From: Phenylobacterium conjunctum
Lineage (GTDB): Bacteria > Pseudomonadota > Alphaproteobacteria > Caulobacterales > Caulobacteraceae
DNA: 64,000 nt
Assembly: GCF_042679085.1 (NCBI RefSeq)
Contig: NZ_JBHTLQ010000012.1
Coordinates: forward strand, 28,188 to 92,187
Direction: 5' to 3'
Shown here: one piece after another, positions 59,536-64,000 of the stretch
Layout: each line of letters starts with the position of its first letter
Numbering within the stretch: the first letter of the stretch is position 1
Notes under the pieces: model-generated
Databases searched by the model: none
Told to the model about the DNA's origin: nothing
What the model saw: only the letters and a program-made list of their open reading frames with translations
Made by a program: the position numbers and the translations under genes

Positions 59536-59548
59536 TGTTTTTATTGAT
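59536..59548. promoter_or_regulatory. AT-rich element TGTTTTTATTGAT
   Basis: Identical to 58363-58375 and at nearly the same distance from the sigma-54 box (33 against 34 bases). The flanks differ, so this block appears selected rather than copied with the region. Possible DNA-bending site. Confidence 0.5.
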
Positions 59549-59585
59549 GTTTTATCTGCACCGGAATCCGCGCCGGTAACCATGT

Positions 59586-59603
59586 CCGGGACAGATTGCC
59601 GGG
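59586..59603. promoter_or_regulatory. ftr-like enhancer of flagellin at 58577
   Basis: CCGGGACAGATTGCCGGG; its complement CCCGGCAATCTGTCCCGG partly fits the ftr pattern (CCCGGC, AA, then CCG). It is about 83 bases upstream of the sigma-54 box. Weaker than the site at 58434. Confidence 0.4.
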
Positions 59604-59691
59604 CGGCATTAACTGCCGCTTGAGCGCCGCAGACGCTGGGGGATTCGCCATTTCAGGCAAGGCCGCCAATGCAGGCTCCCGGACGCGAAAC

Positions 59692-59719
59692 GGCCCACCG
59701 TCGTTTCCGAGGGCGGGCC
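59692..59719 (-). terminator. Terminator-like hairpin after flaF
   Basis: On the minus strand GGCCCGCC, 12-base loop, GGTGGGCC (one G-U pair), then GTTTCG. It lies 29 bases after the flaF stop. A short, imperfect U-run makes efficiency uncertain. Confidence 0.5.
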
Positions 59720-59747
59720 GGTCGTGACGTCAGTCTGCTGCGCTGGG

Positions 59748-60113
59748 TCAGGCCGCCTCGGCCGCGCCCCCGCTCAGGCCCTGCATGATCATGCGGTTGA
59801 TCTCGATGAGATCCTGGATGTCTTCCTGTCCACGGATCACCAGGCTGGTGTGCTTGCCGACCCAGATGGCGAGCGAGATGATCGAGGCGCGCAGGCCCTC
59901 GTCCAGGCCGTTGCCCTCATCGCCGCAATCCACCGCAAGCGCCGACCACAGACGACGGTTCCAGTCGAGCGCTTCCATGCGCCCGGCCAGGTCGGTCGGG
60001 TCGAGCTTGGCGGCTTCCATCAGGGCCCGCGTAACCTGCCCGAACAGGCGGTACTCGGTCTCCCTGGGACTCTCCGCCCTAGCCGCGGTCTGCTGGTACG
60101 CCCGAAGCGACAT
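59748..60113 (-). CDS. flaF: Flagellar biosynthesis regulator FlaF
   Basis: A 121-residue FlaF: SLRAYQQTAARAESPRETEY, LFGQVTRALMEAAKLDPTDL, AGRMEALDWNRRLWSALAVD and SLAIWVGKHTSLVIRGQEDI, all family features. In C. crescentus FlaF is needed for flagellin synthesis and filament assembly and works against FlbT. Its start lies inside flbT (35-base overlap), so the two are translated together. It precedes the flagellin genes on the same strand, with a terminator between. Confidence 0.95.
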   Translation of the reverse strand: MSLRAYQQTAARAESPRETEYRLFGQVTRALMEAAKLDPTDLAGRMEALDWNRRLWSALAVDCGDEGNGLDEGLRASIISLAIWVGKHTSLVIRGQEDIQDLIEINRMIMQGLSGGAAEAA

Positions 60114-60498
60114 TCCCCAACCTCTGGTCTTCGTAGTCGATAAGCTTCCGGCAAAGCATCAGCGCCTTGTAGTATTCACGGCTCATGCAGTGCTTGGAGA
60201 TGGCCACGCATTCGGCGAGGACCTCCGGGTTTCGGATCACCCCCATGAACTCGCTCATCCGCTGAACGAACTCATCGTAGTAACGAAGCGCACCCCCCTC
60301 ATCGAGGTACATCATCATCACCGGGAAATAGATTCTGCGGGCCGGCGTCGTCGCGTCTTCGGCCTGCATGATGTCCTTCTCACGCAGGACGGAGGCCTTG
60401 TTCTGAAGAATCAGGACGCCACGACGGTCGCCGTTCTGAACGACAGCTCCGTTCAACACGAACTTCTCGCCCGGCTTCAGCGACAACTTCAGCGGCAA
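60079..60498 (-). CDS. flbT: Flagellin mRNA regulator FlbT
   Basis: FlbT represses flagellin translation when assembly is incomplete, by associating with the flagellin mRNA leader in C. crescentus. I start it at the TTG at 60498: this gives LPLKLSLKPGEKFVLNGAVV, matching the known N terminus (MPLKLSLKPG), with a gagga site 8 bases upstream. The ATG at 60513 lies five codons earlier but has no ribosome site. The 139-residue protein has RRGVLILQNKASVLREKDIM and the conserved AISKHCMSREYYKALMLCRK. Overlaps flaF by 35 bases. Confidence 0.9.
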   Translation of the reverse strand: MPLKLSLKPGEKFVLNGAVVQNGDRRGVLILQNKASVLREKDIMQAEDATTPARRIYFPVMMMYLDEGGALRYYDEFVQRMSEFMGVIRNPEVLAECVAISKHCMSREYYKALMLCRKLIDYEDQRLGNVASGVPADRG

Positions 60499-60670
60499 GA
60501 TCCGGTTCCTCATCGTGAGGCGCCCGCGGGCGCGTGTTGCTGGACTTGGTCCTCCGGCCGCAGGCGTCGCCGCCTGTTCCGGACCTCCAATGCATAAATG
60601 TGAGGAGGTTAATGACGCCTTGCAGCGCGCGGTCCCCTCGCCCGTTCCCAACCCTGGCGGGCGCCCACGG

Positions 60671-60690
60671 TTAGCCCGCCATTAACCATG
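60671..60690. promoter_or_regulatory. CtrA-like box between flbT and flmG
   Basis: TTAG, 7 bases, TTAACCATG (60671-60690), matching TTAA-N7-TTAA with one change and the extended TTAACCAT form. It is 51 bases before flmG and 170 bases before flbT. A weaker TTAA half at 60609 lies nearer flbT. CtrA controls flagellar genes in the cell cycle of Caulobacter, so this is expected here. Confidence 0.55.
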
Positions 60691-60740
60691 TCGGCGACTA
60701 TCTCGGGCGCGCCTACGCACGTCCACGCACGAGAATCATA

Positions 60741-62525
60741 ATGTCGCGGCCTTCAAATCCCAGCGCGACCTCCGTCCTGGCCCTGGATACGGGGGCTGCG
60801 GCCACGCCGGCGCGGCTGGCGGCGGGCGCCATTGGCGATTCAGCATCCAGCGCGGCCCTGGCGCGACTGAACGCCGCAGTCTCGGAACTTAAGGCCCTCT
60901 CGATCCAGCCCCTGCTGCAGGGCGCGGTCAATGCGCTCAACGCCGGCAAGCCCGACGAGGGCGCCGCCCTGGCCATGAAGGCCCTGGAGCTGGACGAGCG
61001 CAGCGGGTTCGGCTGGTACATGCTGGCCCTGGCCCGCGAGATGAGCGGCGACTTCGCAAGCTCGATCACCTGCTACGAGGCCGCCCTCAAGCTCATGCCC
61101 GACCACGCCGAGGTGGCCAACAACCTCGGCCGCCTGGCCTTCCGCCTGGGCCACACCGAAGTGGCCGAGAAGCTGTTTCGCGCCTTCCTCAAGCGCTTCC
61201 CCAATCACCACGAGGGGGCCAACAACCTGGCCTGCGCCCTGCGCGCCCAGATGCGGTTCGACGAGGCGGTCGAGGTGCTGCGCGCGGCGATCCTGGAAGA
61301 TCCCAGCCACGCCGTGGTCTGGAACACCCTGGGCACGGTCATGGCCGAACAGGGCGACAGCGAGAACGCCGCCATCTTCTTCGACGAGGCCCTGCGCCTG
61401 GATCCTGAATTCGCCAAGGCGCACTACAATCGTGGCAATATGAGCCTGGCGCTCGGCGATCCGGCCCATGCGCTGGAATGCTGCGAAACTGCCCTGACCA
61501 AAAAGATCACCGAGGACGAGCGCCAGATGATGCTGCTCGCCCGGTCGACCATCAAGATCAACCTGGGCCGGGTCGGCGAAGGCTGGGACGACTATGAGGC
61601 CCGCCTCAGCCCGCATTTCGCCGACGTCACGGTGTTTTCCGTCAACCGCCCGCGCTGGGCGCCCGGCGACGACCTGGCCGGCAAGTCGCTGCTGGTGATC
61701 GGCGAACAGGGCCTGGGCGACGAGATCCTGTTTGCGAACGTGCTGCCCGACATCCAAGAGGCCCTCGGCCCGAACGGTCGCCTGACCCTGGCGGTCGAGG
61801 CCCGCCTCGTTCCCCTGTTCCAGCGCGCCTTCCCGACGGCGGAGGTGGGCGCGCACCGGACCTTGAAGATCGACGGCCGAAGCCATCGCTTCGTCCCCTT
61901 CCTTGACGGACGGATGGAGGAGATCGACCTCTTCACCCCGATCGCTTCCCTGCTGCGCCAGTATCGCCGTTCGCCAGAGGCCTTCCCCGACCGCGTCGGC
62001 TTCCTGACCCCCGACCCCGCCCGGGTCGCCCACTGGAAGATCCAGCTCGAGGCCGCCCCCTCTGGCCTCAAGGTGGGCCTGCTGTGGAAGAGCAACATCA
62101 TCAATGGCGGCCGCCACCGGTTCTTCTCGCCGTTCGAACAGTGGGCCCCGGTGCTGCGCGCCCCGGGCGCGACCATGGTCAACCTGCAGTACGGAGACTG
62201 CGCCGCCGAACTGGAACAGGCGCGGCGCGACTTCGGCGTGGAGATCTGGAACCCGCCCGGGATCGACCTGAAGCAGGACCTGGACGACGTGGCGGCCCTG
62301 TGCGGGGCCCTGGACCTGGTGATCGGCTTCTCCAACGCCACCTTGAACATCGCCGCCGCCTGCGGCGCGCCCACCTGGCTGATCACCGCGCCGGCCGCCT
62401 GGACCCGCCTGGGGACCGACCGCTATCCCTGGTACCCGCAGGTGCGCAGCTTCGTCCCGCCCGCCTTTGGGGACTGGGCGCCGGTGATGGCCGAGGTCGC
62501 CGACGAGCTGGCCAAGCTCACCTGA
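60741..62525 (+). CDS. flmG: TPR-glycosyltransferase, FlmG-like flagellin modification enzyme
   Basis: A 594-residue protein. Tetratricopeptide repeats fill about 50-280 (NAGKPDEGAALAMKALELDE, CYEAALKLMPDHAEVANNLG, FDEALRLDPEFAKAHYNRG); a glycosyltransferase-like domain follows from ~300 (LVIGEQGLGDEILFANVLPD, VGLLWKSNIINGGRHRFFSP, VIGFSNATLNIAAACGAPTW). This TPR plus GT arrangement is that of C. crescentus FlmG, the soluble enzyme that glycosylates flagellins, the TPR part binding the flagellin. Divergent from flbT, with a CtrA-like box between. No sugar-synthesis genes are in the window. Confidence 0.85.
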   Translation: MSRPSNPSATSVLALDTGAAATPARLAAGAIGDSASSAALARLNAAVSELKALSIQPLLQGAVNALNAGKPDEGAALAMKALELDERSGFGWYMLALAREMSGDFASSITCYEAALKLMPDHAEVANNLGRLAFRLGHTEVAEKLFRAFLKRFPNHHEGANNLACALRAQMRFDEAVEVLRAAILEDPSHAVVWNTLGTVMAEQGDSENAAIFFDEALRLDPEFAKAHYNRGNMSLALGDPAHALECCETALTKKITEDERQMMLLARSTIKINLGRVGEGWDDYEARLSPHFADVTVFSVNRPRWAPGDDLAGKSLLVIGEQGLGDEILFANVLPDIQEALGPNGRLTLAVEARLVPLFQRAFPTAEVGAHRTLKIDGRSHRFVPFLDGRMEEIDLFTPIASLLRQYRRSPEAFPDRVGFLTPDPARVAHWKIQLEAAPSGLKVGLLWKSNIINGGRHRFFSPFEQWAPVLRAPGATMVNLQYGDCAAELEQARRDFGVEIWNPPGIDLKQDLDDVAALCGALDLVIGFSNATLNIAAACGAPTWLITAPAAWTRLGTDRYPWYPQVRSFVPPAFGDWAPVMAEVADELAKLT

Positions 62526-62674
62526 GGGGCGAAGCTGACGCAACGGAACCGGCGAAGGACATCCCCTCGCCTGCTCAAGCCGCTTGAATGTCGCGCTTGT
62601 CGCTTTAGTCTGCGCCTAGTTTGAAACAATTGTTCGAGCGGCAGCGAGCACGCTCGCCCCGCCCAGGAGCCCAT

Positions 62675-63541
62675 ATGAGCCAGCGTTTTGAAGGCACCGA
62701 CAATTACGTCGCCACCGAGGATCTGAAGGTTGCGGTCAACGCCGCCATGGCCCTGGAGCGGCCCCTGCTGATCAAGGGGGAGCCGGGCACCGGCAAGACC
62801 GTGCTGGCCTATGAAGTGGCCAAGGCCCTCAACGCCGAGCTGATCACCTGGCACATCAAGTCGACCACCAAGGCCCACCAGGGCCTCTATGAATACGACG
62901 CCGTGACCCGCCTGCGCGACAGCCAGCTGGGCGACGAGCGCGTGAAGGACGTCAAGAACTACATCAAGAAGGGCAAGCTCTGGGAGGCGTTCACCGCCGA
63001 CAAGCGCCCCGTCCTGCTGATCGACGAGATCGACAAGGCCGACATCGAGTTCCCGAACGACCTCCTGCAGGAGCTCGATCGGATGGAGTTCTACGTCTAC
63101 GAGACCAATGAGACCATCAAGGCCGTGGTCCGCCCGGTGGTGATCATCACCTCGAACAACGAAAAGGAACTGCCGGACGCCTTCCTGCGCCGCTGCTTCT
63201 TCCACTACATCCGCTTCCCGGAAGCCGAGACGATGAACGAGATCGTCGAGGTCCACTATCCGGGGATCAAGCAGAAGCTGGTCTCCGAGGCCCTGCGCAT
63301 CTTCTACGATATGCGCAAGGTCCCCGGCCTGAAGAAGAAGCCCTCGACCTCGGAGCTGCTCGACTGGCTGAAGCTGCTGATGGTTGAAGACATCACCGCT
63401 GAAGCCCTGGCGGAAAAGGATCCGACCAAGCTGATCCCACCGCTGCACGGCGCCCTGCTGAAGAACGAACAGGACGTGCACCTGTTCGAGCGTCTGGCCT
63501 TCCTGGCCCGTCGCGAAGGCGCGCCGCGCCCCGGCCAATAG
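62675..63541 (+). CDS. MoxR-family AAA+ ATPase
   Basis: From the ATG at 62675 (aggag site) a 288-residue AAA+ protein. Walker A GEPGTGKTVLA at about 34-44, Walker B VLLIDEIDKAD near 112-122, sensor 1 VVIITSNNEKELP and arginine-finger region AFLRRCFFHYIRFP. Such MoxR ATPases usually act with a VWA-domain partner to insert cofactors or remodel proteins; the partner would be downstream, outside the window. Substrate unknown. Confidence 0.92.
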   Translation: MSQRFEGTDNYVATEDLKVAVNAAMALERPLLIKGEPGTGKTVLAYEVAKALNAELITWHIKSTTKAHQGLYEYDAVTRLRDSQLGDERVKDVKNYIKKGKLWEAFTADKRPVLLIDEIDKADIEFPNDLLQELDRMEFYVYETNETIKAVVRPVVIITSNNEKELPDAFLRRCFFHYIRFPEAETMNEIVEVHYPGIKQKLVSEALRIFYDMRKVPGLKKKPSTSELLDWLKLLMVEDITAEALAEKDPTKLIPPLHGALLKNEQDVHLFERLAFLARREGAPRPGQ

Positions 63542-63556
63542 GCCCCTTTCAAGCTT

Positions 63557-63579
63557 CCGCCGGCGCAGGGCGCCGGCGG
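63557..63579 (+). terminator. Stem-loop after the MoxR gene
   Basis: CCGCCGGCG, 5-base loop, CGCCGGCGG: perfect 9-bp GC-only arms starting 15 bases after the stop. No T-run follows (ggctta), so it may not terminate by itself. Confidence 0.45.
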
Positions 63580-63656
63580 GGCTTACCGCGAATTCACTCG
63601 ACCTTTTGGCCTGGCTTGCTCACCGTTCTCCTCGAACGGATGGGAGACCTTTGTCC

Positions 63657-64000
63657 ATGAGAATACTGGCGCCGCTCGCCGCCTCCGCCCTCGCCCTCTC
63701 GATGGGCGCGTGCACCGCCTCGCCGAACACGGCGATCGCCACGGGCCGGCTGGACTGCCCCGTCACCTCTGGCGACCTGACGCGGGTCAGCGATGCGCCG
63801 GACGGCAAGAGCTGCGTCTACAAAGAGAAGGACGGGGCCGAGGTCACGCTGAAGCTGGTCAACCTGCAGGGCGGGCTCGATGCGACCCTCAACGGACTTG
63901 AGGCCGAGTTGATGAAGGCCGCCGCGACTCCGCAGGCGGCGGCCACCACCGCCCCCGACCAGCCCCCCGCGCCGCCTGCCCCGCCCGCGCCCGGCGCCAC
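63657..64000 (+). CDS. Putative lipoprotein (3' end outside the window)
   Basis: An open frame from the ATG at 63657 to the right edge (114 codons and two bases). Signal MRILAPLAASALALSMGAC with lipobox MGAC (Cys19), then LDCPVTSGDLTRVSDAPDGK and SCVYKEKDGAEVTLKLVNLQ, and a Pro/Ala-rich stretch before the cut. Cysteines in DCPV and SCVY may pair. Family not recognised; a large part may be missing. Confidence 0.75.
   Translation, partial: MRILAPLAASALALSMGACTASPNTAIATGRLDCPVTSGDLTRVSDAPDGKSCVYKEKDGAEVTLKLVNLQGGLDATLNGLEAELMKAAATPQAAATTAPDQPPAPPAPPAPGA

Larger units (their letters stand above)
59414..59747. other. Intergenic region of 334 bases: second flagellin control region and flaF terminator
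   Basis: No gene. Contains leader hairpins (59445-59476), sigma-54 promoter (59489-59503), AT-rich element (59536-59548), ftr-like site (59586-59603), an inverted repeat GCGGCA-ttaac-TGCCGC (59603-59619), and the terminator of flaF (59692-59719). The gap has the same length as the one at 58243-58576. Confidence 0.8.

Overview
The window is a high-GC chromosomal segment from a member of the Caulobacteraceae (Caulobacter/Phenylobacterium-like Alphaproteobacteria). The strongest evidence is the flagellin locus at the right end: flbT and flaF, three flagellin genes, flaG, a FlaEY-like protein and a TPR-glycosyltransferase resembling FlmG, with sigma-54 promoters and a CtrA-like box. The genes are mostly core metabolism and envelope functions, tightly packed with many 1-8 base overlaps. 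I saw no insertion sequence, prophage, CRISPR array or rRNA. One tRNA, tRNA-Lys(UUU), is present.

Layout. 1-3.3 kb: end of radA, cvpA-purF and a BASS-type transporter. 3.3-7.8 kb: an SDR converging on the yfgM-bamB-der operon. 8-9.9 kb: a linear alkylsulfatase. 9.9-13.5 kb (minus): panB after two tandem copies of a three-gene ECF sigma cassette (membrane protein, sigma factor, small two-TM protein). 13.6-16.5 kb: an aldehyde dehydrogenase divergent from a GAF-Fis regulator. 16.5-20.7 kb: ArsC-like protein, ilvD, a MocR-type regulator and a DUF983 protein. 20.7-25.5 kb (minus): purine operon guaB, MAPEG protein, rsmB-like methyltransferase, guaA. 25.5-30.4 kb: LysR regulator, ppx-rlmE, hspQ, phhA and a small lipoprotein. 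30.4-36.5 kb (minus): tamA-tamB. 36.7-40.1 kb: ATP-grasp, alpha-E and transglutaminase operon. 40-47.4 kb: tRNA-Lys, queA-tgt, an EEP-family enzyme, two cyclophilins, an HD protein, coaD. 47.5-53 kb: gyrA, sodC, ssb and cysteine-bearing small envelope proteins. 53-62.5 kb: flagellin locus. 62.6-64 kb: a MoxR ATPase and a lipoprotein cut by the window end.

Functional themes. The flagellin locus appears to contain both the filament proteins and their control. Two flagellin genes share an ftr-like enhancer, an AT-rich element at the same distance, a sigma-54 promoter, and two tandem stem-loops with A-rich loops at the predicted mRNA 5' end. FlbT, which in Caulobacter crescentus acts on a flagellin mRNA leader, is encoded alongside, and FlmG probably glycosylates the filament. 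The third, more divergent flagellin has neither promoter nor hairpins. Other accessory points are the duplicated ECF cassette, a 13-bp-arm inverted repeat over the MocR start, a paired palindrome before the GAF-Fis regulator, a poly-glutamine tail on the transglutaminase, and a Leu in GyrA at the position equivalent to E. coli Ser83. All functions are assigned by reading motifs and context; no database search was run.
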